Positions 7,237-14,419 of a DNA stretch of 29,078 nucleotides are shown piece after piece. Every line of letters begins with the position of its first letter. Within the stretch, counting starts at the first letter, position 1. The position numbers and the translations under genes are program-made. This DNA comes from Oscillospiraceae bacterium. Lineage in GTDB: Bacteria > Bacillota_A > Clostridia > Oscillospirales > Oscillospiraceae. The stretch spans positions 1 to 29,078 of the forward strand of contig JAGAFT010000060.1 of the NCBI GenBank assembly GCA_017627975.1. The letters are read 5' to 3'. The notes under the pieces were generated by a model. The model saw nothing but the letters and a program-made list of their open reading frames with translations. It was not told the origin of the DNA and ran no database searches.

Positions 7237-7461
7237 TTATTCGCCAATATCACCCCGTACGACTTTGCCGATGTTCCAAAGATGCGCGGCCGTCTGTGCG
7301 GCTTCCTCGCGCTCTTCGGCAGTACGGAATTCCATGGCGGCGGTCTGGGCGCCGCAGTCCATGCACATCACGTACCAGCACCAGTTGTTTTCTTCCTCCA
7401 GCAGGCCGGCGCCGCCGCAAAAGGGGCAGTCCTGCAGCTCAAGCTTCGCGTGTAAATCCAA
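7237..7461 (-). CDS. Lar family (restriction alleviation-like) zinc-ribbon protein
   Basis: A 74-residue protein with CPFCGG near the start, then a WYVMCMDCGA knuckle (two CxxC pairs) and a C-terminal AAHLWN motif, the layout of Lar-like small zinc proteins. Phage Lar relieves type I restriction; chromosomal relatives mostly have no tested role, and no restriction genes are nearby. A TTG start at 7461 is preferred: AAGGA lies about 9 nt upstream, and a good minus-strand promoter (7543-7571) would start RNA near the alternative ATG at 7536, leaving that ATG without a leader. The alternative would add 25 residues unlike the family. The gene is first in a possible five-gene minus-strand run; 88 nt separate it from the VTC gene. 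Confidence 0.7.
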   Translation of the reverse strand: MDLHAKLELQDCPFCGGAGLLEEENNWCWYVMCMDCGAQTAAMEFRTAEEREEAAQTAAHLWNIGKVVRGDIGE

Positions 7462-7542
7462 AGCGCTGTTCCTTCTTCCGTGAGATTTGATTCCGTGTGC
7501 CGCTGATCCCTGCGGTACAAAAGTGTGTGAAATCATATTGCT

Positions 7543-7571
7543 ATCATACCAGAGATTCGGAAAATCTTCAA
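7543..7571 (-). promoter_or_regulatory. Sigma-A type promoter for the Lar/VTC/DUF4956 run
   Basis: On the minus strand, TTGAAG (7566-7571), 17 bp, then an extended -10 TGGTATGAT (TATGAT = 7543-7548). The predicted start point is near 7536, which favours the downstream TTG start for the first gene. Confidence 0.65.
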
Positions 7572-7628
7572 TATCATTCCATGTAAAAGATGAAGAAGCA
7601 ACAAGTGGGCTTTCTTTTGGAAAAGCTA

Positions 7629-7657
7629 TTGCAAAACGGGAGAGGACCTGTTATAAT
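7629..7657 (+). promoter_or_regulatory. Promoter of the HU gene
   Basis: TTGCAA (7629-7634), 17 bp, TATAAT (7652-7657), followed by an AAAGGAG ribosome site and the HU start at 7696. It is divergent from the Lar promoter 60 bp away. Confidence 0.8.
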
Positions 7658-7695
7658 GCATCACCGTGAAACCAATTTGAAAAGGAGCTATTGCT

Positions 7696-7971
7696 ATGAA
7701 TAAGACCGAACTCGTCAAGAAAGTTGCCGCTGAGAACGCACTCAGCCAGAAGCAGGCTGCCGCTGTTGTCGACAGCGTCCTGAATGCGGTTGTTGATACC
7801 GTCGCCGCCGGCGAGCCCGTTGCTCTGCTGGGATTCGGCACCTTCTCCGTGAAGCATCGCGACGCCCGCCAGGGCCGCAACCCCGCCACCGGCGAGGCCA
7901 TGGAGTTTGCTGCCAGTGACACCCCTGTCTTCAAGGCAGGCAAGGCGTTCAAGGAAAAGGTCAACGGATAA
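7696..7971 (+). CDS. hup: DNA-binding protein HU
   Basis: 91 residues, the normal HU length. The N-terminal dimerisation helices (MNKTELVKKVAAENALSQKQ, then AAAVVDSVLNAVVDTVAAG) are followed by the hallmark VALLGFGTFSVKHRDARQGRNPATGE with the proline-tipped DNA-binding arm, and FKAGKAFKEKVNG at the end. HU bends DNA and compacts the nucleoid as a homodimer. The gene stands alone between its own promoter and a strong terminator, as expected for an abundant monocistronic product. AAAGGAG sits 9 nt before the ATG. Confidence 0.97.
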   Translation: MNKTELVKKVAAENALSQKQAAAVVDSVLNAVVDTVAAGEPVALLGFGTFSVKHRDARQGRNPATGEAMEFAASDTPVFKAGKAFKEKVNG

Positions 7972-7994
7972 TCCGGGACCAATCATACGCAAGG

Positions 7995-8021
7995 AAAGAG
8001 CTGCCTTCGGGCAGCTCTTTT
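7995..8021 (+). terminator. Intrinsic terminator of the HU gene
   Basis: AAAGAGCTGC (7995-8004), loop CTTCGG, GCAGCTCTTT (8011-8020), then T. A perfect 10-bp stem with a stable tetraloop-like cap. Confidence 0.92.
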
Positions 8022-8090
8022 GCATGGAAGAAAAATGTTTGGGCATTTAGACCCGAGTGTACAAAAATACGGCGGAAAGGGCGGAATGGC

Positions 8091-8120
8091 TTGCTTTTTT
8101 CCACTGACAAGAGGTATAAT
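8091..8120 (+). promoter_or_regulatory. Promoter of the coiled-coil surface protein
   Basis: TTGCTT (8091-8096), 18 bp, TATAAT (8115-8120). RNA would start near 8127, so the ATG at 8126 cannot be the translation start and the TTG at 8192 is favoured. Confidence 0.7.
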
Positions 8121-8191
8121 ACAGTTTGGATCGAATGCAGGGTTTATGCAGCGATGATTTTATCGGGAATCTTTGGAAGGGAGGCGGCTGC

Positions 8192-9646
8192 TTGAATCGT
8201 TTTGGAACAAAACTATGCAGCATTGTCCTTTGCACCTCGATGCTCGGCACGACGATGCTTGGCGCGGGGATGCCGTCTGCTTCTGCGGACGGTCTGTTCG
8301 GAGGGACGAGCCTCTCGGAGCGGCTGCAGAGCCGAGGAACGGGAGAAGGCTCTCTGCTGGACAGCCTCGGAGATGCGGCAGATCGCTTTGCGGAAGGCCG
8401 TGAAGAACGGCAGGCCAGGGCCGAAGCCTTCCTGGAAGATGCCAGAGGTTCAGCCGAGGAGTTTCGCGAGAATCATCCGGAACTGACAGCGGGCGCGGAG
8501 GAAGCGAGAGAGACGCTGCACGAAGCCGCGGATGGCCTGCGCGAGAATCTGGAGGAGCGCAGCCGGGAGATCGGCTCTTCAGCCGGGCTTGCCGGCTTTG
8601 GAACCGGCGAAGCGCAGTCTTCAACAGACGGCGTGCAGAATGAAAGCGGAGAGACACCGGCAACGGAACGCTTTGTCCTGGATGTGACAAAACGGATCGA
8701 AGAGCGGCGGGCAGAGCGCGAGGCGCAGATGGACCGCCTGCAGGAAGGCGAGGAGAGCGTCGCCGCACAGATTGACGAAAAGCGCAGCGAAGCGGAAGAC
8801 CGCGTTGCCGCCGTACGGGATGAGCTGGAAACCGGAATCGCGAAGAGGACCGCTTCGTCCTCCCTCCTGGCAGAGGGAAACACGGAGGGGCAGAGCGGAA
8901 CAAAACAGGGTTTGACAGCGCCGGGCAGTACAGAGCCAGGCGGAAGCTCGAGCGTGCTCGACAGTCTTCGTGAGCGCATCGAAGATATCCGGCAGCAGCT
9001 GGAGGAGAATCGTGACACTTGGACCCGACCGGAGGAAAAGCTGGAAGAGCTTAAAACCCGTGTGGAAGAGATCCGTACGGAACTGGAAGAAGCCGCGAGC
9101 AGCGAAGACGGCGGAAACAGCCGTGTGGAAGAATTAAAGAAACAGCTTCGCGAAATGGAACAGAAGATCCAGCAGGCGAAAGAGGAGCTTGAAGCGAAAA
9201 AGACGGTTTTCCAGAAACTGAAGAACTGGATTGCGCACCCGGAAGCGATGCTGATCTTCCGTGTGCTGCAGAGGCTTTCCACGCCGAAAGAACAGAAGAC
9301 GGTTCAGCGGGCCGAGCGAGATACCTCCCCGACCGGCGCGGCCAATTATCAGCCTGTGGCCGGCGTTGCGGTTTCGCCTTCCCCTTCTCCGTCCCCATCT
9401 CCTTCTCCGACTCCGCAGCCGGCGAAAAAAACACCGCTTACCAAACAGGAAGAGATCGAGGAAGAAGAAATCCCCCTGGCCCTTCCGGAACCGGAGCCCA
9501 TAAAGGTGACACCCTGGTACCTGAAGCCGGAATTCATCATTGCGATATGCGTCGTACTCGGTCTGGGAAGCATTTCGGCGGTCCCGATGGTGAAAACCGG
9601 AATCCGCTCCCTGCGACGGAAACCGGAAGGCGGACAGACCGCATAG
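8192..9646 (+). CDS. Secreted coiled-coil protein with Pro-Ser linker and C-terminal membrane anchor (unknown function)
   Basis: 484 residues from a TTG start with GGAAGGGAGG 7 nt upstream. The N-terminus is a signal peptide: NRFGTK, a hydrophobic core SIVLCTSMLGTTMLGAGM and an ASA cleavage site near residue 32. Residues ~40-380 are very rich in Glu, Arg, Ala and Gln and predicted to be long helices or coiled coils in three blocks separated by Gly/Ser-rich breaks (for example ERIEDIRQQLEENRDTW, then RVEELKKQLREMEQKIQQAK). Residues ~395-410 are a Ser-Pro repeat ending TPQPAKK, a wall-spanning type linker. EFIIAICVVLGLGSISAVPM (~447-467) is a single membrane span followed by a basic RSLRRK tail, so most of the protein lies outside. 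No enzymatic motif is seen. A perfect 18-bp hairpin terminates the gene. Confidence 0.8.
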   Translation: MNRFGTKLCSIVLCTSMLGTTMLGAGMPSASADGLFGGTSLSERLQSRGTGEGSLLDSLGDAADRFAEGREERQARAEAFLEDARGSAEEFRENHPELTAGAEEARETLHEAADGLRENLEERSREIGSSAGLAGFGTGEAQSSTDGVQNESGETPATERFVLDVTKRIEERRAEREAQMDRLQEGEESVAAQIDEKRSEAEDRVAAVRDELETGIAKRTASSSLLAEGNTEGQSGTKQGLTAPGSTEPGGSSSVLDSLRERIEDIRQQLEENRDTWTRPEEKLEELKTRVEEIRTELEEAASSEDGGNSRVEELKKQLREMEQKIQQAKEELEAKKTVFQKLKNWIAHPEAMLIFRVLQRLSTPKEQKTVQRAERDTSPTGAANYQPVAGVAVSPSPSPSPSPSPTPQPAKKTPLTKQEEIEEEEIPLALPEPEPIKVTPWYLKPEFIIAICVVLGLGSISAVPMVKTGIRSLRRKPEGGQTA

Positions 9647-9687
9647 ATCATCATGATCCAGGGGATCAAGAGAATACAGAAATCAGC

Positions 9688-9728
9688 AAAGCAGGCTGCG
9701 TGAGATTGTCTCACGCAGCCTGCTTTGT
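9688..9728. terminator. Bidirectional intrinsic terminator
   Basis: A perfect 18-bp stem, arms 9688-9705 and 9709-9726, with a 3-nt TTG loop, flanked by AAA and TTT. It separates the convergent coiled-coil gene (+) and fbp (-). Confidence 0.93.
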
Positions 9729-9778
9729 CTGAATATAAAGGGAGAAAAACAGGAGAAGCTTTCGTTCTGCGCCTCGGA

Positions 9779-11773
9779 TCAGTGCCCCTTGTGATCTTCG
9801 GTGACGGCACCGTCACGGTAGGCTCCCACCAGTGCGCGCAGATCGTCGATCTGCATCTGCAGCTCCCGGCCGATGTCGGTGTCGGCGATACGCTGGCGAA
9901 GCTCCTGACGCTCAAAGATTTCTGTCGAATGGGCAATGCCGTAATTGTCCCGGATGGCCTTTTCCCGGCCGACGAAGGGCTGGTGTGCGACGATGCGGTA
10001 GGACTGGGAGGTGCTGATGAGGGTGTAGCCGGCAATCCCGGAAGTGGGCTGGTAGGCCTTGCAGAAGCCGCCGTCAATGACCAGCAGCTTCCCGCCGCCC
10101 TTGATGGGACTTTCGCCCTTGCGGACCTTCACGGGAACATGCCCGTTGATGATGTGACAATGGGGCCCCTCGAGGCCGAATTCCTTCAGAATGAAGTCGC
10201 AGATCGCCGGATCCTGGTAGAGGGTGTAATAGGCGTTCTTTGGCTCCGCCCAGGCACTTTCGTCTTTAATCAGACGACGCTCAAAGGTGGTCATGCGGTC
10301 GCGGCCGAAGATGGGGCTGTTGCGGCCTGCCCACAGGAACCACAGGAGGTCCATCCCGAGCTTCCGCTCCGGGGAACCGGACTTGTAATAATAGGCCTGA
10401 CGTGCAGCGGTGTCCGCAAAATCGAGGAAGTCTTTCCCGACACGTTCCGTCCCGTCGAGCTTGAAGCGCATCATCTCGCCGTCGGCGGTAAGAGGAATGC
10501 AGCCGTGGAAAAGCAGGTTTCCGTTGTGAATCTTATAGAGACTGCCCTTGGAATAAAGAAAGCGGACATGATTCTGAAGCTTTTCACTGCGCTCGAATGA
10601 CTTGGTGAGCTGGTCGATGACCGCGGCTTCCTCCGCGGTCAGCTCGTAGGGATTTGCCGGATCCACGGTGGGGAAATCGGTGTCCTCCAGCGGATAGACG
10701 GTGCCGTCGATGGTGATGCAGCGGTTTTTATAATCAATCTTATCCAGCAGCAGGCGGTCTTCCATGCCGTATTCCGGATGACGGAGTATCTTCTGGCCTT
10801 CCAGCTTGAAGAGAATGACGGTGATGGCCTTGTGCATGCGGGCGGAGAGAAGCTTGTCCTTTTCGGAATAATGCGAGGCATCGGCCTCGGTGAGCTTTAC
10901 GGCGAAGCGCGACACGTCGCAGTCCTTGTAGACCTCGTTTGCGAAAACCGAGAGCGGCCGCAGAGAAATACCGTAGCCCGTCTCCAGGACTTCAAGGTTG
11001 TTGTAGTGAATGGAGTTGGAGAGCACGGTGGCCACCAGGGTGCGGCTGCCGGAAGCGGCGCCCATCCACAGAATGTCATGGTTGCCCCACTGAATGTCAA
11101 CACTGTGATAGCTCAGCAGCGAATCCATGATGATGTCCGCGCGGGGGCCGCGGTCGAAGATGTCGCCGACGATGTGCATGTGATCCACGGCCAGCCGCTT
11201 GATCACGGCGCAAAGAGAGGAAATGAAGTCGGGCGCCTGGCCGATGTCGACGATGGTGGAGATGATATTCTTGTAATACTCCTGCTTGTCGAACTCGTCG
11301 CTGTGTGTGTGCAGGAGCTCTTCGATGATGTATTCGTAGTCGGAAGGCAGGGCCTTGCGGACTTTGGAGCGGGAGTAGCGGGAGCTCACGCTGCGGCAGA
11401 GCTCGATCAGGCGATAGAGCGTAATGCGGTACCACTCGTCCAGGTCGTCAATCTCGGGCTTGAGCTGTTCCAGCTTCTCCTCGGGATAGATGATCAGCGT
11501 GGCGAGCTGATCCAGCTCCGAGCGTGGAACACTGTCCTTGAAAAGGAGGTCCAGACGCTCCCGGATGACACCGGAGCAGGAGTTGAGAATGTGCAGAAAG
11601 GCTTCGTGTTCTCCGTGCACGTCGGAGATGAAGTGCTCACAGCCTTTCGGAAGGTTCAGGATTGCCTGCAGATTGATGATCTCGGTTCCGGCGGAGCGGA
11701 GCGTGGGATACTGCCGGGAGAGCATTCTCAGGTAACGCAGTTCCTCAGCGGTATAGGATTTATGTTGCTTCAT
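9779..11773 (-). CDS. fbp: Fructose-1,6-bisphosphatase, class III
   Basis: 664 residues, the usual length of the Bacillota-type class III enzyme, unrelated to the class I/II families. It removes the C1 phosphate of fructose-1,6-bisphosphate in gluconeogenesis. Metallophosphatase motifs are visible: FISDVHGEHEAF (~48-59), HMHIVGDIFDRGPRADIIMD, QWGNHDILWMGAA, and near the C-terminus HCHIINGHVPVKVRKGESPI then KLLVIDGGFCKAYQ. The N-terminus YLRMLSRQYPTLRSAGTEIINL is typical. Start ATG 11773 is preceded by AAGGAG with 9-nt spacing. It is bracketed by terminators at 9688-9728 and 11831-11864, so it is probably monocistronic. I found no convincing promoter in the 60 nt before it. Confidence 0.97.
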   Translation of the reverse strand: MKQHKSYTAEELRYLRMLSRQYPTLRSAGTEIINLQAILNLPKGCEHFISDVHGEHEAFLHILNSCSGVIRERLDLLFKDSVPRSELDQLATLIIYPEEKLEQLKPEIDDLDEWYRITLYRLIELCRSVSSRYSRSKVRKALPSDYEYIIEELLHTHSDEFDKQEYYKNIISTIVDIGQAPDFISSLCAVIKRLAVDHMHIVGDIFDRGPRADIIMDSLLSYHSVDIQWGNHDILWMGAASGSRTLVATVLSNSIHYNNLEVLETGYGISLRPLSVFANEVYKDCDVSRFAVKLTEADASHYSEKDKLLSARMHKAITVILFKLEGQKILRHPEYGMEDRLLLDKIDYKNRCITIDGTVYPLEDTDFPTVDPANPYELTAEEAAVIDQLTKSFERSEKLQNHVRFLYSKGSLYKIHNGNLLFHGCIPLTADGEMMRFKLDGTERVGKDFLDFADTAARQAYYYKSGSPERKLGMDLLWFLWAGRNSPIFGRDRMTTFERRLIKDESAWAEPKNAYYTLYQDPAICDFILKEFGLEGPHCHIINGHVPVKVRKGESPIKGGGKLLVIDGGFCKAYQPTSGIAGYTLISTSQSYRIVAHQPFVGREKAIRDNYGIAHSTEIFERQELRQRIADTDIGRELQMQIDDLRALVGAYRDGAVTEDHKGH

Positions 11774-11830
11774 CGGGCGCGGTCTCCTTCTTCACAATCG
11801 GTTATGATGTCACGGCGGTTTGTGACCGAA

Positions 11831-11864
11831 TGAAAAGCTGCCGCGGCACGAAAGGCCGCGGCGG
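11831..11864 (-). terminator. Intrinsic terminator after the thyA-folA operon
   Basis: An 8-bp GC stem (11840-11847 with 11855-11862) plus two outer pairs, loop ACGAAAG on the plus strand. On the minus strand it is followed by CTTTTCATT. It sits between the membrane-protein gene and fbp. Confidence 0.7.
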
Positions 11865-11872
11865 CAGGGAAA

Positions 11873-12721
11873 TCAGGTAAGGGATTCAAATCCACCGGTG
11901 CTCTTTTTCTTCTTTTGGGGCGCTTCACCCTTTTGCATGTTCTTGACCATGACCCAGCAGCAGTACAGAAGCGAGGCGGCCAGCCCGACAAAGATGATCT
12001 GCATGCCAAGATAGCGCTCGTCCGCGAGGCAGGTGATGCAGAGCGTGGCGGCCAGCATGCAGCTGAAAAGGCAGCGCTTCCATTTCGGCCGACCGAAGAC
12101 ATATCCGCCCAGACGGAAAAAGGCAAACATGGAGGCTCCGACGGCGACCATTTCCGGCCCGTAGGACCAGATCACACTGTTGATGGTGTTGACCTTGTAG
12201 CAGATTACCATCCACGCCGCGAGAAACAGCATCGGAACGAAGCTCAGGACGCAGAGAATCCAGGCGGCCGGCTGGGGATCGGCGTTGGCAAAGGTCAACC
12301 AGAGCACATAGCAGATCCCGGAAGCAATGGCGAGAATCGCAATGAGCTGATAATCGGTGCTGTTCCGGTCGGCGCCGGACTGCATATAGAGCAGGACGCC
12401 GCCTGCGCAGATCAGAAGCCCCGCAACGACGCGGACGGCCAGATAAAGCCTGCCCGTATTCGAAAACGCAGCCGGAAATTCATCGGGCAGATACAGCCGC
12501 TGTTTTTCATAGCGGTTGACAAAATAGAGAAAGACAAGCGCAGCGGCGGCAACATACAGGATCAGCCCGATGTGAAACCCGCTCGGATCGGGAAGGCCGA
12601 GCTCGTTGAACGCCAGCTGCAGCTGCAGCCAGCGCAGAAACACACCGAAGGCGCCCGCGCCGCCAATATAGCAGGCGAGCTCCAGAGACTTTTTCCCGCT
12701 GCGATATTCTTCCATTTCCAT
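11873..12721 (-). CDS. Polytopic membrane protein of unknown function
   Basis: 282 residues with about eight hydrophobic spans (roughly 15-33, 48-68, 92-112, 125-145, 152-174, 188-208, 216-231, 239-259) and a lysine-rich cytoplasmic tail (QKGEAPQKKKKS). I recognise no family motif and no catalytic residues. The start at 12721 has AAGGAGG lying inside the last codons of folA, 9 nt upstream, and the gap from the folA stop is 1 nt, so translation is coupled to the folate gene. A transporter for folate-related compounds would fit the position, but nothing in the sequence shows it. Confidence 0.8.
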   Translation of the reverse strand: MEMEEYRSGKKSLELACYIGGAGAFGVFLRWLQLQLAFNELGLPDPSGFHIGLILYVAAAALVFLYFVNRYEKQRLYLPDEFPAAFSNTGRLYLAVRVVAGLLICAGGVLLYMQSGADRNSTDYQLIAILAIASGICYVLWLTFANADPQPAAWILCVLSFVPMLFLAAWMVICYKVNTINSVIWSYGPEMVAVGASMFAFFRLGGYVFGRPKWKRCLFSCMLAATLCITCLADERYLGMQIIFVGLAASLLYCCWVMVKNMQKGEAPQKKKKSTGGFESLT

Positions 12722-12722
12722 T

Positions 12723-13214
12723 TCAGTCGTCCTCCTTTATCCGTACATAAGTGGCAAAGCGATAGGGGATCCCGCCCTCCTCCAGCCACGGACCGCAGCT
12801 GAGGCAGCGCCAGTCCGGCGCCGCATCGAGATCCGGGAAAAACCGGTCCGACTTCGGACAGAGATTGATCTGCGTGAGGTGAACCGTGTCCACATAGGGC
12901 ATCATCTGGCGGTAGACGCTCGCCCCGCCGATCACAAGACAGCGGGGATATGCCTTCGCCGCCTCGGCCGCCTCGGCTTCGCTGTGTACCACTTCGGCGC
13001 CCTCGATTTCCACCGCCTGACGGGTGAGAACAATGTTGTGCCGCCCCTTCAGCGGCCTGCCGCCCGGAAAATCGCCCAGGGTCCGGCGCCCGACCAGAAC
13101 GGCGGCGCCGTCGGTCAGCTCCCGGAAGTGCCGGCGATCGGCTTTCAGGACAACCTGCTGGGTGCCCTCGCTGCCGATGCCCCAATCGGAAAATACAGCT
13201 ACGATTGCTTCCAT
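12723..13214 (-). CDS. folA: Dihydrofolate reductase (divergent active-site loop)
   Basis: 163 residues. It reduces dihydrofolate, the by-product of ThyA, with NADPH. Family features: MEAIVAVFSDWGIGSEG at the N-terminus, the catalytic acid D26 in VVLKADRRHFRELT, AVLVGRRTLGDFPGGRPLKGRHNIVLTRQ (NADPH binding), and LVIGGASVYRQMMPYVDTVHLTQI. The normally conserved PWxLPxD stretch reads QVVLKAD, so the tryptophan and second proline are replaced by Val and Lys. The acid and the nucleotide site remain, so activity is likely. The gene starts 3 nt after the thyA stop; the two enzymes form one metabolic cycle. Confidence 0.92.
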   Translation of the reverse strand: MEAIVAVFSDWGIGSEGTQQVVLKADRRHFRELTDGAAVLVGRRTLGDFPGGRPLKGRHNIVLTRQAVEIEGAEVVHSEAEAAEAAKAYPRCLVIGGASVYRQMMPYVDTVHLTQINLCPKSDRFFPDLDAAPDWRCLSCGPWLEEGGIPYRFATYVRIKEDD

Positions 13215-13217
13215 GGC

Positions 13218-14048
13218 TTACACCGCCACCGGAATTTTGCCGGTAAAATCGGAGTATTCATAATTCTCCATGCGGAAGCTGTCCCGGGTAAAGGCATAGA
13301 AGTCCGTCACTTCGGGATCGAGGAAGAACTGCGGCGCGGGCTTCGGTTCATTCCGGATAATCTCCTCGATGGCGGGAACGTGACGGTCATAGATGTGCGC
13401 GTCGGCGATCACATGAACAAACTCGCCCGGTTCGAAACCGGAGACCTGGGCGATCATCATGGTCAGTACGGCGTACTGTACGACGTTCCAGTTGTTCGCG
13501 GCAAGCATGTCCTGGGAACGCTGGTTCAAGATCGCATTCAGGCGATTCCCGGTGACATTGAAGGTCATGGAGTAGGCGCAGGGATAGAGGGCCATCTCCG
13601 ACAGATCCGCAAAGGTGTAAATGTTGATCATGATCCGGCGGGAAGCGGGGTTGTGCTTCAGGTCCCAGAGAACCTTGTCAACCTGGTCCATGTCCCCTTC
13701 GGGATAATGGTGCTTGACCCCCAGCTGATAACCGTAGGCCTTGCCGATGGAACCGTTCTCATCCGCCCAGGCGTCCCAGACGCGGGTACGCAGATCGTGG
13801 ACATTGTTGCTCTTGGCCTGCCAGATCCAGAGAAGCTCGTCAATGGCGGACTTCCAGTAGGTCCGGCGAAGCGTCAGGATGGGGAATTCTTTCGAGAGAT
13901 CATAGCGGTTTACAATCCCGAATTTTTTTACAGTATGGGCGGGAGCGCCGTCTTCCCAGCGCGGCCGGACCTCGCGGTCGGTGTCCCAGATGCCGTGGTC
14001 GAGAATGTCACGGCAGTTTTGGATGAAGATTTCGTCTGCTCTGCTCAT
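13218..14048 (-). CDS. thyA: Thymidylate synthase (ThyA type)
   Basis: 276 residues. It methylates dUMP to dTMP using methylenetetrahydrofolate and releases dihydrofolate for the adjacent FolA. Seen motifs: RTYWKSAIDELLWIWQAKSNNV, the catalytic C157 in ALYPCAYSMTFNV, the phosphate and base site LNQRSQDMLAANNWNV, AHIYDRH for nucleotide ribose binding, and the C-terminal GKIPVAV. The residue after the catalytic Cys is Ala instead of the commoner His, a variation I believe occurs in other Bacillota. The ATG at 14048 has AGGAGG 6 nt upstream (14055-14060). The longer frame to 14279 crosses the promoter and is rejected. Confidence 0.95.
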   Translation of the reverse strand: MSRADEIFIQNCRDILDHGIWDTDREVRPRWEDGAPAHTVKKFGIVNRYDLSKEFPILTLRRTYWKSAIDELLWIWQAKSNNVHDLRTRVWDAWADENGSIGKAYGYQLGVKHHYPEGDMDQVDKVLWDLKHNPASRRIMINIYTFADLSEMALYPCAYSMTFNVTGNRLNAILNQRSQDMLAANNWNVVQYAVLTMMIAQVSGFEPGEFVHVIADAHIYDRHVPAIEEIIRNEPKPAPQFFLDPEVTDFYAFTRDSFRMENYEYSDFTGKIPVAV

Positions 14049-14145
14049 GGTTTTCCTCCTGTATCGCAGGCTGTCTGCGCTCCGGCGCTCCGTACGGTGT
14101 CCGGTAACGGACGGCCCGGCTGCCGACGCAGTTTCACAAACAAAT

Positions 14146-14174
14146 ATTATAGCACAGCTTTGACGACACAGCAA
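14146..14174 (-). promoter_or_regulatory. Promoter of thyA-folA
   Basis: On the minus strand, TTGCTG (14169-14174), 17 bp, extended -10 TGCTATAAT (TATAAT = 14146-14151). About 100 nt of leader precede thyA. The rest of the 14049-14419 gap holds the divergent nrd control region described separately. Confidence 0.78.
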
Positions 14175-14291
14175 CGCCGAATTTGGGAGAAAAAGAAGCT
14201 TTTCCCCCGGTGGGAGGGCTGAACTCGGTACTCTTTCAAAAATTTGAAAAAAATTACGCTTTGAAACGGGCAGAAACAAAATACATAAGAA

Positions 14292-14348
14292 ACACTAGAT
14301 TTTGTGGTCAAATTGGTTACAATGAGATAAAACTTCAATATCTTGTGA
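14292..14348 (+). promoter_or_regulatory. Tandem NrdR-box-like sites upstream of nrdG-nrdD
   Basis: The NrdR consensus is ACACwATATATwGTGT. Box 1 at 14292-14307 (ACACTAGATTTTGTGG) matches 13 of 16; box 2 at 14333-14348 (CTTCAATATCTTGTGA) matches 11 of 16. They are 41 bp apart start to start, a whole number of helical turns, as is typical of NrdR box pairs. They sit just upstream of the -35 at 14357. NrdR represses ribonucleotide reductase genes when dATP is plentiful. Confidence 0.7.
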
Positions 14349-14356
14349 TTTTGGAC

Positions 14357-14385
14357 TTGACAAGTACAAGATACGGCATTATCAT
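14357..14385 (+). promoter_or_regulatory. Promoter of the nrdG-nrdD-trxB operon
   Basis: TTGACA (14357-14362), 17 bp, TATCAT (14380-14385). Consensus -35 and ideal spacing; it starts about 30 nt before nrdG. Confidence 0.8.
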
Positions 14386-14419
14386 GTGCAAGGAAGACGA
14401 TGGGAAGGGAGTGGAGACA

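Noticed and set aside
7462..7536. ATG at 7536 as the Lar-like start
   Set aside because: It lies at the predicted RNA start and has no ribosome site; the TTG at 7461 has one.
9374..9415. Short tandem repeat as a CRISPR or phase-variation tract
   Set aside because: It is a coding Ser-Pro codon run inside a protein, too short and irregular for CRISPR. Length variation remains possible.
12879..14222. 447-codon plus-strand frame opposite folA and thyA
   Set aside because: Shadow of two conserved enzymes; crosses the thyA promoter.
14302..14323. TTGTGG ... TACAAT as a second nrd promoter
   Set aside because: The spacing is only 10 bp; the TTGACA-17-TATCAT downstream is far better, and the TTGTGG is part of the NrdR-like box.
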